This document shows positions 49,279-58,524 of a stretch of DNA of 64,000 nucleotides, piece after piece. Both the position numbers and the translations under genes were made by a program. Below the pieces are notes generated by a model. It worked only from the letters and a program-made list of their open reading frames with translations. It made no database searches and had not been told where the DNA came from. This DNA comes from Nocardia niwae NBRC 108934 = DSM 45340 (GTDB taxonomy: Bacteria > Actinomycetota > Actinomycetes > Mycobacteriales > Mycobacteriaceae), in assembly GCF_001613465.1 (NCBI RefSeq), contig NZ_BDCK01000034.1, forward strand, positions 1 to 64,000, read 5' to 3'. Every line of letters begins with the position of its first letter. Position 1 is the first letter of the stretch.

Positions 49279-50838
49279 ATGTCAGGTGCGTCCACTCCCA
49301 CCACCACGACCCGCGAGCAGTTCCATCAGCTGGCCGCGGAGCACCGGGTGGTCCCGGTGACCCGAAAGGTCCTGGCGGACTCCGAGACTCCGCTGTCGGC
49401 CTACCGCAAACTCGCGGCGGACCGGGCGGGCACGTTCCTGTTCGAGTCCGCGGAGAACGGCCGGTCCTGGTCGCGCTGGTCGTTCATCGGCGCGGGCAGC
49501 CCGTCGGCGCTGACCGTCGTGGACGGCGAGGCGGCCTGGCTGGGCAGCGTCCCGGCCGACGCCCCCTCCGGCGGCGATCCGCTGCTCGCCCTGCGCGAGA
49601 CGCTGGAGCTGCTGCGCACCGAGCGCCTGCCCGGCCTGCCGCCGCTGACCGGCGGCATGGTCGGATACCTCGGCTACGACGCGGTGCGCCGGATGGAGCG
49701 GTTGCCCAACCTGGCGGTCGACGACCTGCGTCTGCCGGAGATGGTCCTGCTGCTGGCCACCGATCTGGCCGCGTTCGACCACCACGAGGGCGCGATCACG
49801 CTGATCGCCAACGCGGTCAACTGGAACGGCACCGCCGAGCGGGTCGACGAGGCCTACGACGACGCGGTGGCCCGGCTGGACCGGATGACCGCCGCGCTCG
49901 GCGCTCCCGCGGACTCCACCGTGTCGGTGTTCGACCGGCCCGAGCCGCAATACCGGCGCAGGCGCACCACCGAAGAGTTCGGCGCGGGCGTGCGCCGCCT
50001 GGTCAAGGAGATCGAGGCGGGCGAGGCGTTCCAGGTGGTGCTGTCCCAGCGATTCGAGATGGACTACGACGGGACGCCGATCGACCTGTACCGGATGCTG
50101 CGCGCGTCCAATCCGAGCCCGTACATGTATCTGCTGCACATCCCGGACGGCGCCGGCGGCACCGCGTTCTCCATCGTCGGCTCCAGCCCGGAAGCGCTGG
50201 TCACCGTGAAAGACGGTGTGGCGACGACCCATCCGATCGCGGGCACCCGCTGGCGCGGAAGCACCGAGGAGGAGGACCTGCTGCTGGAGAAGGGCCTGCT
50301 CGCCGACGAGAAAGAGAACGCCGAACACCTCATGCTCGTCGACCTCGGCCGCAACGACCTGGGCCGGGTGTGCGAGCCGGGCACCGTTCGGGTCACCGAG
50401 TACCGGCACATCGAGCGCTACAGCCATGTCATGCATCTGGTCTCCACGGTGTCGGGCCGCTTGGCGCCCGGCCGCATCGCGCTGGACGCGGTGCGGGCCT
50501 GCTTCCCGGCAGGAACCCTGTCCGGTGCGCCCAAGGTGCGCGCGATGGAGCTGATCGAGGAGCTCGAACCGACAAGGCGCGGCATCTACGGCGGCGTCGT
50601 CGGGTACCTGGACTTCGCCGGTGACGCCGATACCGCGATCGCCATCCGCACCGCGTTGCTGAAGGACGGCACGGCATACGTGCAGGCGGGCGCGGGCGTC
50701 GTCGCGGACTCGGATCCGGAGTACGAGGACGTGGAATCGCGCAACAAGGCGATGGCGGTGCTGAAGGCGGTGGCGGCGGCCGAAACGATGCGGGCCTACG
50801 GCGCGGAGCCGGGCGCGGCGAACGGCGGGCCGCTATGA
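49279..50838 (+). CDS. trpE: Anthranilate synthase component I
   Basis: A 519-residue chorismate-using enzyme that makes anthranilate with ammonia from TrpG. Seen are TGGMVGYLGYDAVRRMERLP, RRTTEEFGAGVRRLVKEIEA, SNPSPYMYLL, SSPEALVTV, HPIAGTRWRG and the Mg-binding ENAEHLMLVDLGRNDLGRV with PAGTLSGAPKVRAMELIEEL. A GATGAT box six bases before the ATG could serve as a leaderless -10. No trpG or trpD is in this window. The stop overlaps the next gene. Confidence 0.95.
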   Translation: MSGASTPTTTTREQFHQLAAEHRVVPVTRKVLADSETPLSAYRKLAADRAGTFLFESAENGRSWSRWSFIGAGSPSALTVVDGEAAWLGSVPADAPSGGDPLLALRETLELLRTERLPGLPPLTGGMVGYLGYDAVRRMERLPNLAVDDLRLPEMVLLLATDLAAFDHHEGAITLIANAVNWNGTAERVDEAYDDAVARLDRMTAALGAPADSTVSVFDRPEPQYRRRRTTEEFGAGVRRLVKEIEAGEAFQVVLSQRFEMDYDGTPIDLYRMLRASNPSPYMYLLHIPDGAGGTAFSIVGSSPEALVTVKDGVATTHPIAGTRWRGSTEEEDLLLEKGLLADEKENAEHLMLVDLGRNDLGRVCEPGTVRVTEYRHIERYSHVMHLVSTVSGRLAPGRIALDAVRACFPAGTLSGAPKVRAMELIEELEPTRRGIYGGVVGYLDFAGDADTAIAIRTALLKDGTAYVQAGAGVVADSDPEYEDVESRNKAMAVLKAVAAAETMRAYGAEPGAANGGPL

Positions 50839-51668
50839 CGGCTGCCCATCCCGAGAACGAATCGGGCCGGGCGGAGGAACCGGTCCCGGAGACGAACGCG
50901 GCGGCGCAACAGGCATCCGCTCCAGCGGCGGAGGGCTCCGCGACGGACACCGAGGCGCCGGGCGGGGAAAGTGCGCCGCGCCGCACCTATCCGGTAGCGC
51001 CGGTCGCGTTGCTCGCCGTCGCAGCGGCCGCACTGTGGGCATCGTCCCGGATGACCTGGGTGACGGTCACCTCGTCGGACGGGCTCACCCAGCCCCGCAC
51101 CGATCATCTGAACGGCGGCGTGTGGTTCGGCGCGCTGACTCCACTGGCGCTGGTGCTGCTCGCGTCGATCGCGGCTGTGCTGGCCACCAAGGGCTGGCTG
51201 CGCCGCGTGGTCGGCGTGCTGATCGCGCTGGTCGCCGCGGTGGCCGCGGTGCCGGCGTTCGCGTTGCTGACCCACTCCGGCAAGACGGCCGAACGCGCCG
51301 CGACGCTCGCCGAGCTCCCAGCGCGCGCCCAGGTCGAGACGGCGACCACCTCGGCGTTCCCGGCCGTGCTCGCGTTACTCGGCGCGATCGCCGCGTTCTG
51401 CGCGGGCGCGCTGCTGGCCCGCATGCCCGTCGAGGCGGCGCGGCTGTCCGGCAAGTACGACAACCCGGTCTTCCGGCGCGCCGCCGCCTCGGCGGAAGTC
51501 ACGCAGCGGCGCGCGCGGCCCGCGGACGACGCGTCCGCCCCGCAGCTGTCCGAGCGCGTGCTGTGGGACGCGCTGGACGCAGGCACCGACCCGACCGACG
51601 GACCCGTGGCCGGGCAGGAGCCGCAGGCGGATCCGGACGACGGGGAGGCGGGCCGACGTGGCCGCTGA
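50835..51668 (+). CDS. Tryptophan-associated membrane protein (TIGR02234)
   Basis: A 277-residue protein with an acidic N-terminal tail, four hydrophobic segments (PVALLAVAAAALWASSRMTW, LTPLALVLLASIAAVLATKG, VVGVLIALVAAVAAVPAFAL, AVLALLGAIAAFCAGALLAR) and an acidic C-terminal tail. The same kind of gene (Rv1610) lies between trpE and trpC in mycobacteria. It overlaps trpE by four bases. Its role, perhaps tryptophan transport or sensing, is unknown. Confidence 0.85.
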   Translation: MTAAHPENESGRAEEPVPETNAAAQQASAPAAEGSATDTEAPGGESAPRRTYPVAPVALLAVAAAALWASSRMTWVTVTSSDGLTQPRTDHLNGGVWFGALTPLALVLLASIAAVLATKGWLRRVVGVLIALVAAVAAVPAFALLTHSGKTAERAATLAELPARAQVETATTSAFPAVLALLGAIAAFCAGALLARMPVEAARLSGKYDNPVFRRAAASAEVTQRRARPADDASAPQLSERVLWDALDAGTDPTDGPVAGQEPQADPDDGEAGRRGR

Positions 51669-51851
51669 GCTGTCCGCGCGCGGCGAGTGTGGCGGGTGCC
51701 ACCTTGCGCGGAGCCCTTCCGCATGGTTCAACCCGAGCCCCGGCGCATACGCGCCCGGTAGGTCCATTTATTCTTTGTCAGCATCGGTGAGACAGCGCCT
51801 GGGGGGATTCTCAGGTAGCAAGTCCGTCTCCCCAGAAAGGATTCGAGCCAG

Positions 51852-52670
51852 ATGACGGTACTCGACTCGATTCTCGACGGGGTCCGCGCGGATGTGGCCG
51901 CTCGGGAAGCCCTTCTCGACTTCCAGGCGGTCAAGGCGGCCGCCGCGGCGGCGCCCGCGCCGCTGGACGCCCGCGCGGCGCTGCTCGAGGACGGCATCGG
52001 CGTGATCGCCGAGGTCAAGCGGGCAAGTCCGTCCAAGGGCGAACTCGCGGACATCCCGGACCCGGCGAGCCTGGCCAAGGCCTACGAAGACGGTGGCGCG
52101 CGGATCATCAGCGTGCTCACCGAGGGCCGCCGCTTCAACGGGTCGCTGGACGACCTGGACGCGGTCCGCGCCACGGTGAACATCCCGATCCTGCGCAAGG
52201 ACTTCGTCGTCGGCCCCTACCAGATCCACGAGGCTCGCGCGCACGGCGCGGACGTCATCCTGCTGATCGTGGCGGCGCTGGAGCAGGACGTGCTGTCCTC
52301 GCTGATCGACCGCACCGAGTCGCTGGGCATGACCGCGCTGGTGGAAGTGCACACCGAGGAGGAGGCCGACCGCGCGCTGGAGGCAGGCGCGTCGGTGATC
52401 GGCGTGAACGCCCGCAACCTCAAGACGCTCGAGGTCGACCGCGACGTGTTCGCCCGGATCGCGCCCGGCCTGCCCACCGAGGTCATCCGGATCGCCGAGT
52501 CCGGCATCCGCGGCACCGCCGACCTGCTGGCCTACGCGGGTGCGGGCGCGGACGCCGTGCTCGTCGGCGAGGGACTGGTGACCAGCGGCGACCCGCGCGC
52601 GGCGGTCTCCGAGCTGGTGACCGCGGGCACCCACCCGTCCTGCCCGAAGCCGGCGCGGCGGGGCCGGTGA
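51852..52670 (+). CDS. trpC: Indole-3-glycerol phosphate synthase
   Basis: A 272-residue TIM barrel that closes the indole ring. Typical motifs are VIAEVKRASPSKGELADI, VLTEGRRFNGSLDDL, PILRKDFVVGPYQIHEAR, VEVHTEEEADRAL, IGVNARNLKTLEVD and ESGIRGTADL. AGAAAGGA precedes the ATG. A gap of 183 bases before it holds no clear gene. The stop overlaps the trpB start. Confidence 0.95.
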   Translation: MTVLDSILDGVRADVAAREALLDFQAVKAAAAAAPAPLDARAALLEDGIGVIAEVKRASPSKGELADIPDPASLAKAYEDGGARIISVLTEGRRFNGSLDDLDAVRATVNIPILRKDFVVGPYQIHEARAHGADVILLIVAALEQDVLSSLIDRTESLGMTALVEVHTEEEADRALEAGASVIGVNARNLKTLEVDRDVFARIAPGLPTEVIRIAESGIRGTADLLAYAGAGADAVLVGEGLVTSGDPRAAVSELVTAGTHPSCPKPARRGR

Positions 52671-53929
52671 CCGGCGTGGCGGTACCCCAGGCCAGCGACG
52701 GCGTCGCCCAGCGCAGCGGCCACGAGCCCGACGTGGGCGGGCACTTCGGCGTCTACGGCGGCAGGCACGTTCCCGAGGCGCTGATGGCGGTCATCGAGGA
52801 GGTGACCGCCGAGTACGAGAAGTCGCGGATCGACGAGTCCTTCCTCAACGAGCTGGACCGGCTGCAGCGCGACTACACCGGGCGCCCGTCGCCGGTGTTC
52901 GAGTGCACGCGGCTGGCCGAGCACGCGGGCGGCGCGCGCATCCTGCTCAAGCGCGAGGACCTGAACCACACCGGCTCGCACAAGATCAACAATGTGCTCG
53001 GCCAGGCGCTGCTCGCCAAGCGGATGGGCAAGACCCGGGTTATCGCGGAGACCGGCGCCGGCCAGCACGGCGTGGCCACGGCGACCGCGTGCGCTCTGCT
53101 CGGCCTGGACTGCGTCGTCTACATGGGCGCGGTCGACACTGCGCGCCAGGCGCTGAACGTCGCGCGTATGCGCCTGCTCGGCGCCGAGGTGGTCTCGGTG
53201 ACCTCCGGTTCCCAGACCCTCAAGGACGCCATCAACGAGGCGCTGCGCGACTGGGTGACCAACGCCGACGACACCTACTACTGCTTCGGCACCGCCGCGG
53301 GCCCGCACCCGTTCCCGATGCTGGTGCGGGATTTCCAGCGCATCATCGGCATGGAAGCCCGCGCCCAGGTCCAGGCCGCCACGGGCCGGTTGCCCGACGC
53401 GGTGGTCGCGTGCGTCGGCGGCGGATCCAACGCCATCGGCATCTTCCACGCGTTCCTCGACGACGCCGACGTCCGGCTGATCGGCTACGAAGCGGCCGGT
53501 GACGGCGTCGACACCGGAAGGCACGCGGCCACCTTCACCGGCGGCACGCCAGGAGCGTTCCAGGGCGCCTACTCGTACCTGCTGCAGGACGAGGACGGCC
53601 AGACCATCGAGTCGCATTCGATCTCGGCGGGCCTGGACTATCCGGGCGTCGGCCCGGAGCACGCCTACCTCAAGGACGTCGGCCGCGCCGAGTACCGGCC
53701 GATCACCGACACCGAGGCGATGGACGCGCTGCTGCTGCTCAGCCGCACCGAGGGCATCATCCCCGCGATCGAGTCGGCGCACGCGGTGGCGGGCGCGCTG
53801 AAACTGGGCGAGGAACTCGGCCCGGGCGCGATCATCCTGGTGAACCTCTCGGGCCGGGGTGACAAGGACATGGACACGGCAGCACGGTGGTTCGGGCTGT
53901 TCGACGAGCCGAAGGAGCAGGGCCGGTGA
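52667..53929 (+). CDS. trpB: Tryptophan synthase beta chain
   Basis: A 420-residue PLP enzyme that joins indole and serine. The PLP lysine is K106 in NHTGSHKINNVLGQ; other marks are LLKREDLNHTG, ETGAGQHGVATATACALLGL, CVGGGSNAIGIFHAF and the C-terminal NLSGRGDKDMDTAARWF. The start is the GTG at 52667, overlapping trpC by four bases. Forms the alpha2-beta2 complex with TrpA. Confidence 0.96.
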   Translation: MTGVAVPQASDGVAQRSGHEPDVGGHFGVYGGRHVPEALMAVIEEVTAEYEKSRIDESFLNELDRLQRDYTGRPSPVFECTRLAEHAGGARILLKREDLNHTGSHKINNVLGQALLAKRMGKTRVIAETGAGQHGVATATACALLGLDCVVYMGAVDTARQALNVARMRLLGAEVVSVTSGSQTLKDAINEALRDWVTNADDTYYCFGTAAGPHPFPMLVRDFQRIIGMEARAQVQAATGRLPDAVVACVGGGSNAIGIFHAFLDDADVRLIGYEAAGDGVDTGRHAATFTGGTPGAFQGAYSYLLQDEDGQTIESHSISAGLDYPGVGPEHAYLKDVGRAEYRPITDTEAMDALLLLSRTEGIIPAIESAHAVAGALKLGEELGPGAIILVNLSGRGDKDMDTAARWFGLFDEPKEQGR

Positions 53930-54726
53930 GCCAGCAGTCCCGCTTGGCGAACACCTTCGCCGCCTGCCGCGCCGATGGCCGCGCGGCGCTGATCGGCTAC
54001 CTGCCCGCGGGCTACCCCGATCTGGCCGGTTCGATCGAGGTCGTGCGCGCCATGGTCGAGGCCGGATGCGACATCGTCGAAGTCGGCGTCGCCTACTCCG
54101 ATCCCGTGATGGACGGTCCCACCATCCAGGCCGCCGCCGAACAGGCGCTGCGCGGCGGCGTGCGGGTGCGCGACGTGTTCTCGGTGGTCGAGGCGATCAC
54201 CGGCGCCGGGGGCCAGGCCGTCGTGATGAGCTACTGGAACCCCGTGCTCAAGTACGGGGTGGATCGCTTCGCGCGGGACCTGGCCGCCGCGGGCGGCGCG
54301 GGCATCATCACCCCGAACCTGATCCCGGAGGAGGCCGACGACTGGTTCGTCGCCTCGTCCACGCACAATCTGGATCGCATCTTCCTGGTCGCGCCGTCGT
54401 CCACCGAGGAGCGCCTGGTGAAGACGCTGGAGGCCAGCCGCGGCTTCGTCTACGCGGCTTCGACCATGGGCGTCACCGGCGCACGGGACGTGGTGTCCTC
54501 GGCCGCGCCCGCGTTGTGCGCGCGGATCCGGGCCCACTCCGACATCCCGATCGGCGTCGGGCTCGGCGTTCGTTCCGGGGCGCAGGCCGCCGAGATCGCG
54601 TCCTACGCCGACGGCGTCATCGTCGGTTCGGCGCTGGTGAGCGCGGCGGGCCAGGGACTGGACGCGGTGCGGGCGCTGACCGCGGAACTCGCCGTAGGCG
54701 TGCGGTCGGCGACCGTCGCATCCTAG
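53926..54726 (+). CDS. trpA: Tryptophan synthase alpha chain
   Basis: A 266-residue TIM barrel that splits indole-3-glycerol phosphate. The catalytic Glu and Asp are in DIVEVGVAYSDPVMDGPTIQ; also LIGYLPAGYPDL, VMSYWNPVLKYG, NLIPEEADDW, TMGVTGARD and PIGVGLGVRSG. The GTG at 53926 overlaps the trpB stop. Ends the trp operon. Confidence 0.96.
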   Translation: MSQQSRLANTFAACRADGRAALIGYLPAGYPDLAGSIEVVRAMVEAGCDIVEVGVAYSDPVMDGPTIQAAAEQALRGGVRVRDVFSVVEAITGAGGQAVVMSYWNPVLKYGVDRFARDLAAAGGAGIITPNLIPEEADDWFVASSTHNLDRIFLVAPSSTEERLVKTLEASRGFVYAASTMGVTGARDVVSSAAPALCARIRAHSDIPIGVGLGVRSGAQAAEIASYADGVIVGSALVSAAGQGLDAVRALTAELAVGVRSATVAS

Positions 54727-54924
54727 AAGCCGCGCACCGCACCTGGTCCTGACGACCGGGAACGGATGCGTTCCCACGGCGCGAATCGTTAGCGCTGCAC
54801 GACGGCCTCCCGATCTCCTCGGGCGACCCGGGATCAGCCGTTCTGCGCAGTGTGATCGTCCCGCCCCGCGACGAGGCGGTGCGGTGGTGGCGAGGCGGCC
54901 GGGCATCTCCGCTACGGTGGCCCC

Positions 54925-56088
54925 GTGACGTTACGAGTCCTCGCAGACAGTGTCCTGGCCGACGGCGGCGTCAGCGGCGCCGTGCTGGCCTACATCCCCA
55001 GCCCCGCGCGCGGCGTCTGGCAGCTCGGGCCGTTCCCGCTGCGGGCGTACGCCCTCTGCATCATCGCCGGCATCATCGTCGCGATCTGGTGGGGCGAACG
55101 GCGCTGGCGCGACCGCGGCGGGCAGCCCGGCGCCATCCTGGACGTCGCGATGTTCGCGGTGCCGTTCGGTCTGGTCGGCGGCAGGCTCTATCACGTCGCC
55201 ACCGACTGGCAGAAATACTTCGGCGCGGACGGGAACCCGGTCGACGCGCTGAAGATCTACCAAGGCGGACTCGGCATCTGGGGCGCGGTGCTGCTGGGTG
55301 GCGTCGGCGCGTGGATCGGCTGCCGGGTCTACCGGATCCCGTTGCCCGCCTTGGGTGACGCCGTCGCTCCGCCGATCCTGCTGGCGCAGGCCATCGGCAG
55401 AATCGGCAACTACTTCAACCAGGAGCTGTACGGGCGTGAGACCGACGTGCCGTGGGGCCTGGAGATCTACCGGCGGGTGGGCGACGACGGCCGGCTCGAC
55501 ATGATGAACGGCGTCTCCACCGACGTGGTGGAGAAGGTCGTGCACCCGACGTTCCTGTACGAGCTGCTGTGGAACGTGCTCGTCGTCGTGCTGCTGGTGT
55601 ACGTGGACAAGCGTTTCCGGATCGGCCACGGACGCCTGTTCGCGCTGTACGTCGCCGGCTACTGCTTCGGGCGGTTCTTCATCGAACTGATGCGCGCTGA
55701 CGAGGCGACGAAGATCGCCGGTATCCGGGTCAATTCGTTCACCTCCGCCGTCGTTTTCCTCTGCGCGATCGCCTACTTCGTGTTCGCGACGAAAGGCCGC
55801 GAGACGCCCGAGCAGTTGCGACCCGGCGCGAGCCAGCGGCCGTGGCCGTGGCAGTTCGGCGCGCTGCGCGCCGCCGCGGCAGCCCCGGCCGAGAAGCCCT
55901 CGGACACTGCCGCATCCGAGCCCGGCACCGCTGCCGCACGGCCGGAGACCACGACGACCGAGAACGAGTCCCGTACCACGGAATCGAGCGGGCAGCGGCA
56001 GAACGAGACCGTCGAGCCTGCGGCCGAGACCTCCCAAACCTCCTCGGAGCAGGCCGATTCGGAAAAGCGAGCCTCGGACAAGAACTGA
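54925..56088 (+). CDS. lgt: Prolipoprotein diacylglyceryl transferase
   Basis: A 387-residue membrane enzyme that moves diacylglyceryl from phosphatidylglycerol to the lipobox cysteine of prolipoproteins. The Lgt signature is AIGRIGNYFNQELYGRETDV, and LVGGRLYHV and ARFEIELMR-like RFFIELMRADE are also seen. Seven membrane segments fill residues 1-290; a hydrophilic, Glu/Thr/Ala-rich tail of about 90 residues follows, as in mycobacteria. A -10 box TACGGT (54913-54918) ends six bases before the GTG, implying a leaderless mRNA. Several lipoproteins in this window need it. Confidence 0.94.
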   Translation: MTLRVLADSVLADGGVSGAVLAYIPSPARGVWQLGPFPLRAYALCIIAGIIVAIWWGERRWRDRGGQPGAILDVAMFAVPFGLVGGRLYHVATDWQKYFGADGNPVDALKIYQGGLGIWGAVLLGGVGAWIGCRVYRIPLPALGDAVAPPILLAQAIGRIGNYFNQELYGRETDVPWGLEIYRRVGDDGRLDMMNGVSTDVVEKVVHPTFLYELLWNVLVVVLLVYVDKRFRIGHGRLFALYVAGYCFGRFFIELMRADEATKIAGIRVNSFTSAVVFLCAIAYFVFATKGRETPEQLRPGASQRPWPWQFGALRAAAAAPAEKPSDTAASEPGTAAARPETTTTENESRTTESSGQRQNETVEPAAETSQTSSEQADSEKRASDKN

Positions 56089-56303
56089 TCGCCGCGGCCC
56101 TCGGCTCGTCGGGTCGCGAATTCTCGTCGGTGGCAACGATCGAGCGATCGGCAGCGATAACTACGCGCAGGACCGAACGTTCCGGGGGCGACAACCCGGT
56201 CGATCCCGGTGACAATGGCTCCTGATCGTCGCGAGCGCAGTGCGGCGGTCCAGTGAGGCCGGGGGCCGACAAGAGGGTGCCCGCACTAATGAGGAGGACA
56301 TGA

Positions 56304-56801
56304 GTGACCGACCCTTACCAGCAGAATCCGAGCGCTGGGGGCCCGCAGTACGGCCCGCCGGGCACCGGCCCCGACCTGACCAAGCCACTGGACGCGCAGA
56401 GCCCGCCCCAGTACAGCCCGCCGTCGGATCCCTACGGTCAGCCGCAGTACGGTCAGCCCGTCGACGCCTACGGTCAGCAGCCGGTCGGCTACCCACCCGC
56501 GCCGTACCCGGGCGCCCCGCAGGGCTACAACCCGAACGACCCGGAGGCGCCCTGGGGCCGCGACCCCTTCGGTGTGCCGCTGTCGGACAAGCAGAAGCTG
56601 GTCGCGGGCCTGCTGCAGATCTTCCTCGGCAGTTTCGGCGTCGGCCGCTTCTACCTCGGATACACCGGTCTCGGCATCGCCCAGCTGGTGGTGAGCGTGC
56701 TCACCTGCTTCACCGTCGGATGGATCTGGGGCATCGTCGACGGGATCCTGATGCTCACCGGCAAAGTGCCCGACAGCGACGGCCGCCCGCTGCGCGACTG
56801 A
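56304..56801 (+). CDS. TM2-domain membrane protein
   Basis: A 165-residue protein with a Pro/Gln/Tyr-rich N-terminal half with repeated YGQPQYGQP-like units, and a C-terminal TM2 domain: LVAGLLQIFLGSFGVGRFYL, GYTGLGIAQLVVSVLT, and WIWGIVDGILMLTGKV. The GTG at 56304 follows GAGGAGG by about seven bases. The TM2 domain has two membrane helices with a DRF-type loop (here GVGRFYLGY). Function unknown. A hairpin follows the gene. Confidence 0.85.
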   Translation: MTDPYQQNPSAGGPQYGPPGTGPDLTKPLDAQSPPQYSPPSDPYGQPQYGQPVDAYGQQPVGYPPAPYPGAPQGYNPNDPEAPWGRDPFGVPLSDKQKLVAGLLQIFLGSFGVGRFYLGYTGLGIAQLVVSVLTCFTVGWIWGIVDGILMLTGKVPDSDGRPLRD

Positions 56802-56818
56802 CGCGGCACCGGTAGTAC

Positions 56819-56847
56819 TGGAGGCGGGCACGGTGTGCCCGCCTCCA
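56819..56847. terminator. Hairpin after TM2 gene
   Basis: A 13-bp perfect stem TGGAGGCGGGCAC / GTGCCCGCCTCCA with a three-base loop, 18 bases after the TM2 gene stop. No T tract, so it is a terminator candidate of the actinobacterial I-shaped type. Confidence 0.65.
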
Positions 56848-56987
56848 GGTCGTCATCGGCCGGAAGCGCCGAGCGCAATCCTTCCGCGCACCATGATCGC
56901 GATACTGTCGCTCGCGGAAGTCGGGGCGTAGCATGACCGGATTCGTGTGCCGTGTGTGGAGCTCCACGCACCGAGGAGAGGGATCCC

Positions 56988-57740
56988 GTGCGTCGTAGAT
57001 TGTTCGCCGCCGCCATGCTCGCCGTCGTCGCCGCCACCGGGCTGAGCGCGTGCGGCGACAGCGACCCGAACGTGTTGAAGGTAGGCACCGAAGGCACCTA
57101 CGCGCCGTTCAGCTTCCAGGGCTCCGACGGCAAGCTCACCGGCTACGACGTGGAGGTGATCCAGGCGGTCGGCGACAAACTCGGCAAGCGGGTCGAATTC
57201 GTGCAGACGCCGTGGGACGCCATCTTCGCGGGCCTGGAATCCAAGCGCTTCGACCTCGTGGCCAACCAGGTGACCGTGAACGACGAGCGCACGGCCGAGT
57301 ACGCGCTGTCGGCGCCGTACACCACGTCGGCGGGCGTGATCGTCACCCGCGCCGACAACAACGCCATCGCCGGCCTCGGCGACCTCGACGGCAAGACATG
57401 CGCCCAGTCGGCCACGAGCAACTGGAGCAAGGTCGCCACCGACGCGGGCGCGAAGGTCGAAGCCGTGGAGGGTTTCGTGCAGGCTGTCCAGCTGTTGAAG
57501 AACAGCCGCGTGGACGCCACCGTCAACGACAATCTCGCCGTCGCCGAATACACCAAGAAGACCGGTGACACCAGCGTGAAGATCGCCGCCCGGACCGGCT
57601 CGGTGAGCAAGCAGGCGTTCGCCGCGCGCAAGGGTGACGCGCTGATCACCGACGTGGACAACGCGCTGAACCAGCTGCGCGCCGACGGCACCTTGGCGAA
57701 GATCTCCGAAAAGTATTTCGGCACCGACGTCAGCCAGTAG
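56988..57740 (+). CDS. Amino acid ABC transporter substrate-binding lipoprotein
   Basis: A 250-residue polar amino acid binding protein. The lipobox is LSAC near residue 22. Family motifs are VGTEGTYAPFSFQGSDGKLT, GYDVEVIQAVGDKLGKRVEF, WDAIFAGLESKRFDLVANQV and a C-terminal LRADGTLAKISEKYFG. The GTG at 56988 follows GAGGAGAGGGA. The permease gene lies 12 bases downstream; no ATPase is in the unit, so one from elsewhere must serve. Cystine or glutamine-type substrates are likely; the sequence does not decide. Confidence 0.87.
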   Translation: MRRRLFAAAMLAVVAATGLSACGDSDPNVLKVGTEGTYAPFSFQGSDGKLTGYDVEVIQAVGDKLGKRVEFVQTPWDAIFAGLESKRFDLVANQVTVNDERTAEYALSAPYTTSAGVIVTRADNNAIAGLGDLDGKTCAQSATSNWSKVATDAGAKVEAVEGFVQAVQLLKNSRVDATVNDNLAVAEYTKKTGDTSVKIAARTGSVSKQAFAARKGDALITDVDNALNQLRADGTLAKISEKYFGTDVSQ

Positions 57741-57752
57741 CCCGCATCGTTC

Positions 57753-58421
57753 ATGGACGCCGCCACCCGGGACCTCATCTGGCACAACCTGTGGCCGATG
57801 CTGCAGGCCACCGTGACCAAGACGCTTCCGCTCACCGCGATCAGCTTCGCCATCGGCCTGGCGCTCGCGCTGTTCGTCGCGCTGGCCAGGATGTCGCCGG
57901 TGTGGCCGCTGTCGGCGGCCGCCCGGTTCTACATCTCGATCATTCGCGGCACTCCGTTGCTGGTGCAGCTGTTCATCGTGTTCTACGCGCTGCCGCAGTT
58001 CGGCATCGTGATCGACCCCTTCCCCGCCGCGGTGATCGCGTTCAGTCTCAATGTCGGTGGATACGCGGCCGAGGTGGTGCGCGCGGCGATTCTCAGCGTC
58101 GCCACGGGGCAGTGGGAGGCGGCGCAGGCGCTCGGCATGTCGTACCCGATGATGCTGCGGCTGATCATCCTGCCGCAGGCAGCGCGGATCGCCGTGCCGC
58201 CGCTGTCGAACACGCTGATCTCCCTGGTGAAGGACACCTCATTGGCCTCGACCATTCTGGTGACCGAGTTGCTGCGCGTGGCCCAGCTCGCGGCCGCGCC
58301 GACGTTCGATTTCTTCGCGCTCTACGGGGTCGCGGCACTGTATTACTGGGTGATCTGCTTGGTTCTCGGATTCGGGCAGACCCGGCTGGAAACGAGGTTG
58401 GCCCGTCATGTCGCCCGCTGA
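57753..58421 (+). CDS. Amino acid ABC transporter permease
   Basis: A 222-residue permease of the HisM/GlnP type with about five membrane segments. The N-terminal signature ISIIRGTPLLVQLFIVFYAL and the EAA loop WEAAQALGMSYPMMLRLIILPQ are clear; LISLVKDTSLASTILVTELL follows. It pairs with the lipoprotein at 56988. The usual third gene, the ATPase, is absent here: pyk follows after 103 bases. Confidence 0.9.
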   Translation: MDAATRDLIWHNLWPMLQATVTKTLPLTAISFAIGLALALFVALARMSPVWPLSAAARFYISIIRGTPLLVQLFIVFYALPQFGIVIDPFPAAVIAFSLNVGGYAAEVVRAAILSVATGQWEAAQALGMSYPMMLRLIILPQAARIAVPPLSNTLISLVKDTSLASTILVTELLRVAQLAAAPTFDFFALYGVAALYYWVICLVLGFGQTRLETRLARHVAR

Positions 58422-58524
58422 ATATCCGTTTGTACCTGCTATGGAGCTGTCGTTCATTTTTTTCACCAAGGATTCACCGTGGCCACGGCGGGCCCTGCCC
58501 ACCGAGCGGGACTAGGCTCTACTC

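Noticed and set aside
51669..51851. Possible trp attenuator or leader peptide before trpC.
   Set aside because: No short frame rich in Trp codons with a ribosome site and no clear alternative hairpins; a TATTCT at 51769-51774 could be a -10 box but lacks support.
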